DNA of 64,000 nucleotides from Nymphaea colorata (GCF_008831285.2 NC_045140.1:20706370-20770369); one strand, 5' to 3'. Numbered from the stretch's first letter, positions 12,701 through 25,091 are shown. Notes: a model not told the origin generated them from the letters alone. Made by a program: numbers and translations.

Positions 12701-15040
12701 ACTGTTGCCGTAATATAAACTATTTTTTTTAGTTAATGATTCTTCCTGCCAAGAAGAACTCCACCCACGTAGTTAATGACCTTCAGTTTAATGAAAGAAT
12801 AGAAATTTTATCCACTCAGATTAAGAAACGCATCACAATAAATAATGGTATTGTGAGCATTTTGCATTCCCAAAACCTAGACACGATTCCTTCGCAAACA
12901 TCTATTATTTCTATTGAAGAAAACTGTTCCATGGTATGAGTCGTGGCCACAGAATCATTCACATGGGAATGCAGAATGACAGAACTAAGACTTAAGCTGA
13001 GGCTTTTAATACTGGTGGAGCGATAAATTTAAGTAAGGTACCACGTATATATGTAAAACTTGAACATGTCAATTATTATATACATATAACCATGGTGTAG
13101 TCATTTTAAAGCAAAGCATGGAGTAGTCTTTACAGCTTGATTTGCAAAAAGGGGAGAGAATTTGGCTAAAGGGAGTGTGAACATCGGCTGTCGTTTGATT
13201 TTGAAAGTTGTCAATCAAAGTAATTCCCTTAGTGCCAGAGGAGGCATTTCTAAATTAATGGCGCTCCAGAAAACTGCAGCAAAACCTAGGTAACGAGAAG
13301 TATATCCCAGGTCTAAAATCATTTTAAATGCATATGAATTAGACGCTAAACGATGACGGACTCGGTGATATATCGCCGACTTCGTTTATCAACTGTCCTA
13401 TATTCCTCTTGTCCCCCTCCTAGTATAACATGTCATGATCGACGGAAAAAAGAAGCTCAATAATTGTTCAGATTTTAAAAGCTTTCTTTTACCTGTAAAG
13501 ACCGACGCTCTTCCTTCCTTTCAGTAGACTTTTTGCTGGTAGATTTATGAATGGAGAGAATTGGGTTAATTTACTGTGCCGATCGAGGCAGAGGAATCGT
13601 TTGAAAAACATCAAACAACAAAAAATAGAAAGAAGATACTGACAGTATAATGCCATCACCATATTGCTATGATCAGCGAACAGATTCATGACTGTGCATG
13701 ACCATGTTCACAAACTGCAACGATCTCTATCACACCAAACGCGACCAAGTTCAGCAACTTTGGCTGCATTTCTTGTGAACTGCAGGAGCAGTCCTCCTCC
13801 CCACCAAAATGGGGCGGGACTTTGATAAATTTTTCTCCAATTATTTGATGCAAGAGAAAGGCGACAAGCCCTTTTAAAGAAGAGAAGACCAGTCACCATC
13901 AATTTGAAAAATATCTTTAATGTGGGTGGAATGGGAAGCACATCTTTTATGCTTGTTTTGACTTTTCTTGTTGAGGTACTGACGACTGGGGCCTTAGATC
14001 AAGCAACTGATGATGGAACTCCGGGAAAGCAAAATGACCATGGAATTGGGAAGCTCCTTCCAAATAATATGGTACATACATTACTGACTTGGAACTAATT
14101 CGTAAATCCATGGAGCTGCTGCAATATATGTCCACATTGTTATAGATCGTATGGTTATTAAGGCCTAGCTAAACATTTTGGAGTGCTAGCTAGGGTCCAC
14201 ATCTTCTTCTTTAATTAAAAGATCCATGGCCATACAAGTCACGCACCAGTCATTTTCGGTTCAAATTTTTCCAAGTACTATAGACTAGAGCAATGGATTC
14301 TAGCCATAGGTTTGGCATTTTCTTATCCATCGGATTGAACCAGAATGGTAATGAAACAAAAGAGGATGTCTGGTTTCAGTTGAAACTTACCTTGAATAAG
14401 GTTAATCACTTCGCTACACTATACTTTTCTAGAGCTTCACTCTTCAAATATATCTCATATAGGAATTAGGATCCAATATACAGAAAAGCCACTGCATCGA
14501 GAGTTGTATTTGCACATGACCAGCAAGGATCATTACTGCTTCGTATTTGGACAGCTGCTATCTGAGATAATAACCTTGGTGATTATCTTCTAGAGAAGCC
14601 TGGGCGCGGTTTTGGTAATTTGAGGAATGATCTCCATGAAAACACTCGGCGTATAAAATATGGAAGACATAAGTTATTAATATTATGACTGTATCTTCAC
14701 AATAAGCTTAAGATTAAATGATTTATGTATCTTATTATTATCTGTTATTTCTTTTCCCCATTTAGATTTCTTTTTATCAAAGCTAGGGAGCTCACAGTAA
14801 ACGTCGCAGGACCGGTGCCTAAGCAGAGTAGTCATCAAACACGAAGTCACACGCACATAGAGGAAAATGACATTGATAGCCGAAGGCTAATTAGAGCTTG
14901 GCTTGACGTGACTAGTGACTAGCGAAGTGTCCACTGTTCGCAACCAAGTGATTCATGAACAGAGTATGCGACTGTTTGATGACAATGACCCTCCGCCGCT
15001 ACCGACACTCATGGACCTTTCTCGCCGCTCGCTCTTTCCC
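9790..15040. other. Intergenic DNA, no supported gene
   Basis: No frame here resembles a known protein. The stretch contains several poly-T/A tracts (for example 11966-11998) and a locally GC-rich patch near 12060-12330 without a coding signature. Confidence 0.6.
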
Positions 15041-15050
15041 GTAGTGTTGA

Positions 15051-15350
15051 CACTATGGAAAAAAAATAAGTACATTATTGACCGCAAGAAAACGTTAGTA
15101 AATGTGGTCCAAGTGTCCGATAAAGAATTTACCAACGTTTTCTCTATACATTGGTAAACGGTTTGTTGGTAAAAACGATCACCGCCGCTGTAAATCTTCT
15201 TCATCGCCATGTGCTAAACGTAGCTGAATAGATTCTTACTGACTTTGAACGTCGGTAATAACATTAACGGTGACTATTTACACATAGGTGATAATCTGCA
15301 ACGACGTTTTATAAACATCGGTAAGAATTATTACCGACGATCGTCTGGTA
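15051..15350. mobile_element. Possible CACTA-type transposon end with subterminal repeats
   Basis: The stretch begins with CACTATGGAAAAAAA, close to the CACTA-element terminus (CACTA followed by an A-rich run). It then carries repeated short motifs in both orientations: TTTACCAACG, TGGTAAACGG, TTGGTAAAAACG, GTCGGTAATAAC, CATCGGTAAGAA and TTACCGACGATCG. Multiple direct and inverted copies of an ACCGACG/CGTCGGTAA-like motif near the ends are typical of CACTA (En/Spm) elements. No transposase frame and no matching opposite terminus were found, so this would be a non-autonomous or truncated element. Just upstream, TAGTG at 15042-15046 lies 4 bp from the CACTA start. Confidence 0.4.
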
Positions 15351-15351
15351 A

Positions 15352-15514
15352 ACCCTCTTGCCAATTTCAACTGATCATGATGAAGATCTAGCAATAGGGG
15401 GACAGCAACGAAGAACACGCGCCGGATTTGCGTTCCACCCTTCTCTCGTTCTCATAAGCAACTCCCCGGTGATCCTCTTGACAATTTAATCTGATCATGA
15501 TGAAGATCTAGCAA
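15352..15514. repeat. Direct repeat of about 40 bp, copies 120 bp apart
   Basis: The segment at 15353-15394 (CCTCTTGCC... then CTGATCATGATGAAGATCT and AGCAA) recurs almost unchanged at 15474-15514 (CCTCTTGAC... then the same core). The shared CTGATCATGATGAAGATCT core is identical. Both copies sit at the edge of the CACTA-like sequence. Confidence 0.75.
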
Positions 15515-15909
15515 GAAGCGGGTAGGTATATATGAGTAAGTTAGTTATCTACTACTGGACATTAATCAATCTAATCTGCTGTCTCTAGCCGAGGAGTGTG
15601 TGGCTGATCTCTTTCTCTGGATTCCTTTTTCTTTCCTGAAGGAGAATTATTTTGGTTGATCAATGGTGGTTGAAATTTTCAAAGGAATTGAGATGATGGA
15701 AATTGATTTCTTTGTAGGCCGCATGAAAGAAACGTGGACGTATGTCCGCACAAGTGGGATGGGAAGAAGAAGCAGATCGAGTCACGCCAAAGAGGATGAT
15801 TGAGGTCGGTAGCTTAGATAGACAATCAGTCCTTCCTGAGTCCGACCACCTTAGCAATTACTCCGCTAATGTCGCCTGACTTTTCATCCCTTCTTCTGAG
15901 ATATTGTAC

Positions 15910-15936
15910 TCTATATATATATATATATATATATCA
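15910..15936. repeat. (TA)n microsatellite
   Basis: About 24 bases of pure TA dinucleotide followed by a short CA run. It is a simple sequence repeat in intergenic DNA. Confidence 0.85.
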
Positions 15937-16059
15937 CACACACAATTGTTAATCAAAGTCCTTCAAAGTCAAGCTTGTTTTCTTATACGACCAAATATTT
16001 GGTAACTCCTTTGTATGTACGTGCTCCTTAATAGGCTTGCTACGATCATTTTTAAACGA

Positions 16060-16140
16060 AAGACCTTCAATAGCTGGTCGAGTTAGGGGCCGTATTAAGG
16101 CAGGTCTCTAGTTCGATTCTCGTAGGCGCTATGTTCATGT
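16060..16140 (+). mobile_element. Possible tRNA-derived SINE fragment
   Basis: TAGCTGGTCGAGTTAGG (16071-16087) resembles a tRNA A box, and AGTTCGATTCT (16110-16120) resembles a B box about 39 bp downstream, the spacing of an internal Pol III promoter. The flanks do not fold into a clear complete tRNA cloverleaf, so a SINE head or a decayed tRNA relic is more likely than a working tRNA gene. Evidence is motif-level only. Confidence 0.2.
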
Positions 16141-16149
16141 GTCTTAAGA

Positions 16150-17900
16150 CGGTACATCCAAGCTGAAGGGTGCACCATTGCTATCGCTGACACCGACACA
16201 GCTTAGAACCCCGGAGGCAGGGGAAATGGGGGGGGCCTTCGGGCCTTTTTCGGGCAGTGGGATTAATACCTCTCGCTCACCCGAAAGGCCTGTTACCATG
16301 AAATATTTAGTAAGTTTTTTTTGTAGCATGGACCTTCTTAAAAGAAGTGAAGTCCTGCTGAGTCCTCTTGACTCGTTCATCTCTCTCTCTATTTCAGGTA
16401 TTTTTGTTATTTTGTGAAATAAAATAGCTTCGTTTGACAAATTTTTATCCTTGAAGATCAATTAGAAACATTTTAAAAAAGATTAACAAAAATGCGTTTT
16501 GTCTATATTGAAACTCCTGCATGAATTCGTGGAGTTGCAGGGGATCGCAAAACATAGAAATTAGGCAGCTTCATGTTCGGTTCTAGATCGCAAACAACTT
16601 GGTTCTTCTTCCATTGCATTTAATGGGCGAAGGAGTTCGTCGGTGTGCATAAAAGATTTTGGACAACTCGATTTTATGTGGTTAAATTAATCGAGTTGAT
16701 GGGAGATCACGGGTTCGAAACGCAGAGTGCACGTTAGTTGATGCAAAAGTATAGAATTGCTTATGTTATGACATTGGTTTGAGTAGTTGATGTGGATCTC
16801 ATGGTCTGCATCTCATTTCGGGTCCATGGCTTATTGATGCTAATCCTCTTCATGCGGGGGGTGTTGAGTCCACCTTAATAAAGAAGAAACCTGTATAATC
16901 TCTTATAGCAAAACCGACATGCGGCTTGTTCCTTTTTAATTTTATCAGAAGCAGGAGCGGACATAATTTCCATATATTTGATTAATTACAACTATTGTAG
17001 AACCAAATCCAGCACTTTGATCGGATCGAGAAGTAAACTGCAACTTCTTCCGGCAACTTTAAAAAGGCACTGGCTGAGCGGAAACTGAAGACTCAGTGTT
17101 GTCTTATTTTGAGTATTAGGACGGTAGGTCAAAACTGTGATTTTGGTGGTTGCATGGGCATCTTGTGCGTAGGAAAGAGTAAATATCTTTTTCCTTTCTC
17201 TCTAGTTAGAATGAAATTGTTTTTATCTTTTCCTTGATTAGAATGTCGAAGGAAGAAAAGGCTATGTCTTATTGAAATTTTTGATCAAACATGTAGGCAA
17301 TTACTTGCTCGTGTTGGTGAAAAGAATTAGTTCTGAAAATTTTTCAGGCTGAAAAAGAGTGTCGATCGTCAAGGAGAGATTTTCGCCCTTTTTAACAAAA
17401 TTCTCCTTCTGATGTTTACTTTTTTTTTTTTTTTTGGAATCTTGCTTACAAGTTCTACATCAACGAGGAAACTTTTGATGGGATGATCAATCTCAAAGCG
17501 AAAACCAAAAGAAAAAAAAAAAAGGAAAAAAAGAGGCTTGGTTGGTATTGTCCTGATTTTTTTTTCAACTTTTAAGACTCCTGGACTCAACGTTGGGTCG
17601 GAGGAATCTGACCATAAATCCACGAATACATTGTGGATCTCAGATTTAGTGAAACAAATCCATTCCATTCTTGAAATGTAAGATGCCTTGCCGCCGGGTT
17701 GCACCATACACGTCAGTTTCACTTGAGTCGGCTAAAAGAAAGTGGCGCTAAGCCTACCGTCCATCGATAATGTGGAGGGTGCAGATATTAGATCCACTTA
17801 GAAATGTGATTTAGCATCTGAAAGCGAAAATATCCTCCAACCTTATCCCCCTCCTCCCCTTTTCCCGCTGCCCTCCTAAAAGCGTCAATCGGTGGGTGGT
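16150..17900. other. Intergenic DNA upstream of CCS1
   Basis: No recognisable gene. There are long A/T homopolymer tracts at 17420-17435 and 17512-17532. A second B-box-like GGGTTCGAAA (16705-16714) occurs without a convincing A box. Confidence 0.55.
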
Positions 17901-17919
17901 GGGAGCTCGAGGTTCGTTA

Positions 17920-20900
17920 ATGGCGTGCACCTCAAAACCTTTTTTCGTCCTTAGAACCCGAGCTCTTCCTCTTCTTCCTTCCACCTTCAAGCCAATCATT
18001 CATTTAAACCGCCCTAACCAGAGGACAGCAGCGCCATTCACGACTCCCGTGTGGTCTCAACTCAAAACCCCGAAAGAAACCGATGGAACAACAAATGGAC
18101 GTGCACCCAGTAAGATAATCCTCAAGAACGCGCCTCCGCCCGCGCCCTCGCTCTCCGAAGCTAACGCCGGAGATGGAGAAATTGGGGCCAATCCGAAGCA
18201 AGGCTCTGGAATTCCGATTCCTGGGTTCGCGAAGAAGGTGCCGAGAAAGGTGCTGGCTCTCCTGTCCAACCTCCCGTTGGCAATTGGAGAAATGTTTTCC
18301 ATCGCTGCCCTCATGGCTGTTGGTACGTTTTAGTTTGCTCGTCTTTTTATCGTTGACGCAGTCTTAAAACCGACTCTGTCTGTTAATGGCCTTGTGCTGT
18401 ACAGATATAGTAATCGGTTTCCCTTTGTTTCTATCTTGCTTGTGTTGCTTTAACTCCAAAAGATATGGATTTCCAAAAGTGGCTTTTGCAGTTGGTATGT
18501 CATCCTATCAAGCAATTTGGTAACTGGTAACAGCAGTAGTTTCTCCAGTTTATGTAGTTCAGATATTTCCTCCAACTTTCCGTGACTCTTCTCATACCGC
18601 GGCTACAAGGAAAGCCTCGCAATGAACATTTTGAACCCAATACATTGTGTCTGAGGAGATTAATTTCATGTGAAAATGCTCCATTAGATAGCACTAAGAA
18701 AGAAAGAAAAAACTTACGTTCAGCATACACAAACAATGTACATTCTCTGCCTTGGTAATTTTTTAGCACCTTCCATCTTCACTAAAAGTAGTCACTGGAA
18801 TTATGGAAAAGAAATCAAAATCGTCAACTGAAGCCACCAAACTTAGTGACCACGTCACTGTGCTTGCCTGCCTAGACCCTCAACTATTGCATGCTATCAT
18901 CTTCTTATACCATTTCTCATGTCTTGCAAACTGAAACTAGTTAATTATTGCACGTGTTCATTTTTGTGCTTTGCGTCTGCAGGCACTGTCATAGATCAGG
19001 GCGAGAAGCCAGAATTCTATTTCCAGAATTTTCCAGAAGATAGTCCTGTAATGGGGTTCTTGACCTGGAGATGGGTATTAGGCCTTGGTTTCGACCATGT
19101 GTATTCATCCCCTCTTTTTCTAGGAATGCTGGCTCTCCTGGCTGCATCACTCATGGCGTGCACCTATACAACACAAATTCCTTTGGTCAAAGTTGCACGA
19201 AGGTGTTCCCGTCTACATCCTTACACTTTATAATCTGCACAGTCTTCACAAACATGTAGGGATCTGAAAGAAATGATTTTTGATTTTGCACTTCGTTTTA
19301 GAGAACATACGAGTTTGACATAGCTGATACCCTGGTATCATGTGCAGATGGTCCTTCATGAGCTCAGCTGAAGCTATTCGTAAGCAGGAGTTTTCGGACA
19401 CTCTACCGAGAGCATCCATTCAAGATTTGGGAGTTATTCTGATGAGTGCAGGATACGAGGTATAGGGGTTACTTGTTATTGCTGCAAATGCATAAATGTG
19501 CATTGTTATTGTAATGTAACTCGATGCATTCATTGTTTTTGTGCTTGGGACCATCAAATCACTGACACATTTTCAGCACATCTCCAAATATTAAACATGA
19601 TACTTAGGACTCTTGGCCCTGTGGGTTTATATAATTCAAAAGTAGTTTGCCTTGAAGAATCAGATTGAACTTGTTGATTTCAATTCACATTTCACAATCA
19701 TGTCTGAGAGTCGCCATAACGGTTAACCACCCATTAGACCATATCACTATTATTGTACTGTAGCTTGATATGTTTGCTAATTTTGTGCTCGGAACCATCA
19801 AATCAATGACAGATGCATCTTACAACACTAAATCATGATAGTTGATGCTTTTGGCCCTATGGCTTATGTAATTCAAAGGAGTTTGGCTTTAAGAATCAGA
19901 TTGACCTTCTTGGTTTCAATTGACATTTCAAAATCATGCTTAAAATTTAATCTTTACATGGTTAACTAACTATTTGAAGAACTAAGCTGTGCAGGTGTTC
20001 TTGAAAGGGCCATCTTTATATGCTTTCAAGGGTTTGGCTGGTCGATTTGCACCCATAGGTGTCCATATTGCAATGCTGCTTATTATGGCAGGAGGGACCC
20101 TTAGTGCTGTTGGCAGTTACAGAGGCTCAGTTACTGTTCCTCAAGGACTCAACTTCGTTGTAGGAGATGTAATGAACCCAACTGGTTTTCTTTCAAATCC
20201 CACACGATTTTTTAACACAGAAGTTCACGTGAACAAGTTCTATATGGACTATTATGACAGTGGTGAGGTATGCCAATACTTTCGTTCATCGAATTTTTCC
20301 TAGGCATGGCATCATTCATGATTCGTGTTCCATAACCACTCCGCCATGCTGCTTAGATTAGAGGAACTGGACATGTTAGATCAGCCATATGAAGGTCTAT
20401 GTGATAATCTGTCCACATCCTTTTAGGTCCTCACTGGTTTGTTACCAAGATCTACATAATTGTTACAATATAGTATATTATTCTCTTTCTCAGAGACATG
20501 GAGGGTAGTAGATGCATAACCAGCTGACACTCCTTCAGATATTTTTCTATCGTTGATTAGTGATCTATATCTTGTTTGTGGTGCTTCACTATATTGAATG
20601 ATGTGGTTGCGACGTTGTTGGCCTTGTTCAGGTTTCACAATTTTACACTGACCTCTCTCTCTTTGACTTGGCGGGTAAAGAAGTGATGAGGAAAACAATC
20701 AGTGTGAATGACCCACTGAGATTTGGTGGTTTTACAATCTATCAGACAGATTGGGGCTTCTCTGCTTTGCAAGTCTCAAAGAATAATGAAGGACCTTTCA
20801 ATCTGGCAATGGCTCCATTGCAGATAAATGGAGATAAAAAGCTTTATGGGACATTTCTGCCTCTAGCAGATCCGGAGTCCTCTAACGTCAAGGGAATGTA

Positions 20901-21530
20901 AGTTTTTTTTTTTATTGGTTCCTTCTCACTTTAAGATGGGCAGCGGAGGGCTTATTCACCTTTCTTCATGATTGCATGTAGTTCTATGCTGGCACGTGAT
21001 CTTCAATCCATTGTCCTCTATGATCAAGAAGGAAAATTTGCAGGTGTTCGCCGACCTGGCTCAAAGCTTCCAATTGATGTAGATGGTGTCCAGATCGTTA
21101 TTGAAGATGCTATTGGCAGTAGCGGCCTTCAATTAAAGGTCAGCATCACTTGTTCTTTGTCAAGTTCTTGATTGGTTTGTCTTTTACTAGCTAACTTTCT
21201 TCCTTCCTATTTATAATCAGACTGATCCAGGAGTTCCCGTGGTATATGCTGGATTTGGCGCACTTATGCTAACAACCTGCATCAGCTACCTGTCTCATTC
21301 ACAGGTATAATATGCCCACAAGTTCAAGCTCATGTAACCTCAAATCTCTTACGACTCTAACTGCAAAAATTGTTGAATCCCTGTTCTAGGTATGGGCGTT
21401 GCAGGATGGAACTACTGTGGTTATTGGAGGCAAGACAAACCGAGCGAAGATTGGATTTCCAGATGAAATGAATCGTCTGCTTGATAGGGTACCAGAAATA
21501 GTTAATGATATGAATGATTCTGTCGCTTGA
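17920..21530 (+). CDS. CCS1: Cytochrome c biogenesis protein CCS1, chloroplastic
   Basis: Eight-exon gene for the plastid System II haem-attachment factor (Ccs1/ResB family), which works with CcsA to deliver haem to apocytochromes f and c6 in the thylakoid lumen. Exons by GT-AG sites and phase: 17920-18322, 18983-19202, 19348-19459, 19995-20267, 20632-20897, 20982-21138, 21221-21304, 21390-21530. The joined frame is 1656 nt, 551 aa, the normal size of plant CCS1. Residues 1 to about 100 are a Ser/Pro/Thr-rich transit region. Predicted membrane spans are near 118-137, 175-198, 264-285 and 482-501. A large lumen-type domain lies between spans 3 and 4, rich in [16 protein letters not shown]-like ResB signatures. 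His269 in span 3 (GVHIAMLL) is probably the essential conserved histidine of the family. The start at 17920 is the first ATG of the open frame. Intron 3 contains an internal duplication. Confidence 0.95.
19507..19938. repeat. Imperfect ~190-bp duplication inside CCS1 intron 3
   Basis: Copy one (about 19507-19702) and copy two (about 19751-19938) align along their length. Both begin TATTGTA-TGTA, share TTTTGTGCT-GG-ACCATCAAATCA, then TTGGCCCT-TGG, AATTCAAA and AAGAATCAGATTGA, and end near AATCATG. The offset is about 244 bp. Many substitutions between copies suggest an old duplication. It lies wholly inside the intron between exons 3 and 4 and does not touch splice sites. Confidence 0.75.
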
Positions 21531-21539
21531 GTTTGCTTC

Positions 21540-22180
21540 TGGGCAATATGAGACAGGAAAACGCAGAAAGCAAAAAGCATTTCATGTTGCCTACATGAAA
21601 AGGTGGCAATATTGAGTTGCAGAACATGTGAGCACGTGATAGGCCATGCAGTTGGGCTGAAGGAAAACGCATGCTGGAGGCGTTGTCCGTGGATGGTTGA
21701 GCTTAGAAGGCAAGTATCTCCTTTCGTCGCTGGACCAAAGGCGGCAAAGACATTAACTACATGCAACTCAGAGGATAGTATTGATCAACTGACAGGGTCG
21801 CAGGACATTCACCCACCTTGTGATCTCTGATGTGGTGATCATGTCATCTAGTATTGTGTATTATAAGATGATCTTCTCTTGGCAGCACATACAATATTTA
21901 CAGATGAAAGAAAACGATGAACAAGTGGCAGAAACATCAACCAAAAATAACACATCGCGCGCAAGCCTTCATTGTCATAAACCTTTTGCTTATGTCATCC
22001 ATTCATTTTGGCAACAGTAATCTTCAATGTTGTTATGTTTTTTATTATTGGCAAAGCTGATTAGAGAACAGTATGTCTACCTTCAGGCAACATGCAAAGG
22101 CATCCTTCAAGTGGCATCCAGCATGTAATCATCAGCACATCTCGTCGTCACTTTGTAACTACTAAGCACAGATGCAACTC
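21540..22180. other. CCS1 3' flank, no further gene
   Basis: This holds the CCS1 3' UTR and the spacer before the convergent PPR relic. Small open frames here have no recognisable product. Confidence 0.55.
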
Positions 22181-22188
22181 ATTTGACG

Positions 22189-23160
22189 TCAAAAAGAAAC
22201 TAAGCTAACAACTTCGTTTGCAACAAAATGCAAAAAGAGAAAGTCAACTATTGCTCTGATCTCCTTCTGTTGCATTTCATTACAAAGCTCGAAGGCCACA
22301 TCCATCGATCCTTGTCTAACACACCCATCTAGAAGCATTATAGCCCAAAGTATCTGCTGTAAGCCGCGGGACAACACCATATCAGTCGTCACTTGGCTTG
22401 CTTCTCTAAGCTTTCCAAGGTTGCAGAATCCATTCATTATAAGATACATGTGACAATGTTTGCCTTCGGTCCTCCATGCATCATCATCTCTTGGGCTCTC
22501 ATGGCATCTTCCACTCCACCATTACTGCAGTAGCCACTTGTTACTGTTCCATATGCAACCTCGTCGTGAGTCATACCAAACTTCTCTTTAACTTCACAAA
22601 GCATTTCCATCACAAACTCTGGGCCCCTTTCCACGCTTCGTTCCTTGCTGCAATCATAAAAACATCCGTACCATGCCAATCTGGACCATTTGACCATACA
22701 ATTTAGAAGCTACAGAATTTTTCCATTTCTGAACCAGAGAACGAATAACACTATTACAGGACCTCAAGCCTGGGCAAAGACCGAAACTTCCCATACTGTC
22801 AAACACATAGAGGGACTTCTTTGTCATGCCCTTCTCAGCATATACTTTCAACAGCATACAGAAAACAGTTGGGCAAAAGGATAGCTCCTTATAGACATCC
22901 AACAACTCATTGAAGACGAAAGCGTAGAGACTTCAGACCTAAACATCCACACTAACTCATGCAATAAAGCCGTTGCGCCGTCGAACATCCTTCCCCTAGA
23001 CAAAATGTGGATCATCTTACAGTATGATCTTGGTGGTGGTCTAAATTTGGATCTTTCTTCGCCAATTGAAAGAACCCAGGACTCAATTCTGGCTTAAATT
23101 TGAGTTTCTCAACAAGCCCATCAAGGATTTCGCAGAAAACTCGTAAGAAATGCGAGAGAT
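22189..23160 (-). pseudogene. Pentatricopeptide repeat (PPR) protein relic
   Basis: Read on the minus strand, this stretch encodes typical P-type PPR motifs spread over several frames. Working intact PPR proteins bind organellar RNA. From about 23150 there is an N-terminal segment (KFKPELSPGFFQLAKKDP, then MIHILSRGRMFDGATALL). It is followed by ELLDVYKELSFCPTVFCMLL with VYAEKGMTKKSLYVFDSM, then DEVAYGTVTSGYCSNGG, and finally IMNGFCNLGKLREASQV. The frame changes at about 23050, 22940, 22680 and 22440, and stop codons follow each break, so no full protein can be made from the sequence as given. The relic is intronless, as most PPR genes are, and convergent with CCS1. Four separate breaks make sequencing error an unlikely sole cause. 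Confidence 0.8.
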
Positions 23161-23499
23161 TGCCTCTGCCCGAGTGTGGATTATGATTCCAACGATCCTC
23201 TTGATCACCTGTGACTCTCCGAGTTTGATTTCGTCTTCAGCCTCCAGAAAAGAACTGGGGTGCCGTGAACTGATCTAATGGTAGCAAAAAACCGAAGGGA
23301 AGTTGTTGACAGCAAGGAGTACCTGAGCATTGCAGAAAACGCCTACCTCATTAGTAGTCCTTCCCACTCTCGACTCACTTCCCAACCGTCGTGCTCCAAG
23401 AAAACTGCTGTCTGTATCAGCAGGCTCCGAGCCCTCTAGAAGAACTTACATCTAAACCTGCTACCGGGGAGGGAGTCGCTGCTGATCAGCTTGCTTTTT

Positions 23500-23720
23500 C
23501 AGCTCACATATTCAACATATAATCGGGTTCATCATGGAAACTTCTTCCTCTTCCCTCCAACAGCATCAAGCTCATCAACGAGAATTATGGGTGGCGCACA
23601 TTTCCTAGAAGGACTATGAAGATATCTAATACGTGCTGTTCCTCTTCCAACAAACAACTCCACAAACTTACTTGCGTACAGATTAATGCAATCAGTATTC
23701 AAAAGAATATACATGTTCAT
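23500..23720 (-). pseudogene. FtsH-type AAA protease exon fragment
   Basis: On the minus strand, residues [17 protein letters not shown] followed by [19 protein letters not shown] match the AAA module of FtsH proteases. The SEFVE(L)FVGRGAARIR pore-loop region and the Walker B (IIxxDELDAVG) of a plant FtsH/FtsHi protein are both visible. After GGKR the frame breaks. In another frame [13 protein letters not shown] continues, resembling the family's GRSFNDERDQTLN, so a single base appears lost near 23540. A stop (TGA) follows in both frames. No other FtsH exons, Walker A or zinc-binding HEAGH motif are seen nearby. It is a lone decayed exon, not a working gene. The GRGAARIR...GGKRGRSF style suggests the chloroplast FtsHi3-like branch, tentatively. 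Confidence 0.7.
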
Positions 23721-23729
23721 TTTACTGCT

Positions 23730-25000
23730 AACTATAGGATGTAAATGGCCTTATTTCATTGAATGCCAGCAGACAAGAATAGCACTCAGTCTGTGAGAGT
23801 TCTTTCCACTCTGACAGAGAACAAGCACTTTACGGAAGCTTTCAGCTAACTAGTCCTGAAAAGAGGATTGCATCTTGGACGGTAGGCGGCCATGACAACA
23901 AGACAATAGGCAGATGAACAGCGGCGGGGACAAAGAACAGCAGAGCAAAGAAAAGAGAAAACTAACAACAAACGAAAGACGAACACATTAATCTGAGAAG
24001 CATTCCCCCTCATTGCCCTCAACCTTTATAGTTCTTTCTTCTCCGTTCTTTCGTCTTAGTGGAGATCTGTTGCCAGACCCCAGCACCCCGCTAGCTCCAT
24101 CGCGCCGAACATGGGCCCAATTGTCAGAGTTTGGCTAGCTCCAATATCACGCCCTCAAGCAAATGTTCTCTTGGTTGTTGCGCGAGGGACTAAAGGCTCA
24201 TTTGGTCTGGTGCCTACCATTAAAGAAAAGAATGCCGATCTCTAAAAATAAGACATTCCTCATGGATGTATATACAAACAGATACAAATGACATTGGAGA
24301 GTAGCTTTCTTGTTCTGTTCTCTTTTTAATTGTATATTAGGTCACGGCCAAAAAACAGCCTTTTGAGTCCTGGTTCTGCTCCGTCTTTTGTGGTGCACAT
24401 ATCTCATCTAGGTAATCACTGCGCTACTTGAGGAGCAAAATAAAAAATCATGGCATTCTAGTCTCCAGAAAGGTTGATCAAGTGATCTTAATCGTGCCCA
24501 CATGCAGTCTGGGACCATTATTACAGGAATGCATCACCTGAGCCCATTGCGGTTAGTTAACAAGTACACGTTCTTTCTGTTATATAAATCAATTCAGTAG
24601 TACGTAATCCATTAATAAATTAAAAAAGTCAATAATCATGGTCAATGAAAAAGTAGATAGTCTGGCACTTTAGCTTGCTGATCATAGCTCGGCTTGCCCA
24701 TATTCGTTAGCAAAAACGAAGGCCTCGTTATGTTCATTGGCAGGGTATATTTTGCAGTTAAATTTGGTTCAGGACAGTAAAATTTGGTCCCCCATAACCC
24801 TAATCGGATTAAGAAGCTGCTGTAGTCGAGTTGTTTTCCTTTCTGACATGATTGGATTAAAACCGTAGGGGCATCCTTGTATTTTTTTCGCTTTTTTTTT
24901 CGATTTCATACTCATTTCCATCTGCAACGCATTATAGATTCCACTATGCTATACAGAGATTCCATCAGCCGGAGATACATCTTAATTAGCACATATGTTA
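23730..25000. other. Intergenic DNA, no supported gene
   Basis: Spacer between the FtsH fragment and the HDR 3' end. I see no gene or clear mobile element in it. Confidence 0.55.
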
Positions 25001-25091
25001 CATGTTAAACAAAACGACTACATTCTTATACAGCAATAGTGGCCTCTCCCTGTTCATGCTTCCTAACAATGCTAGTTTGCAGCAAAGGATC

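Noticed and set aside
16690-16730. GGGTTCGAAA resembling a tRNA T-loop
   Set aside because: No acceptor stem or A box at the right spacing and no anticodon arm, so no tRNA gene is called.
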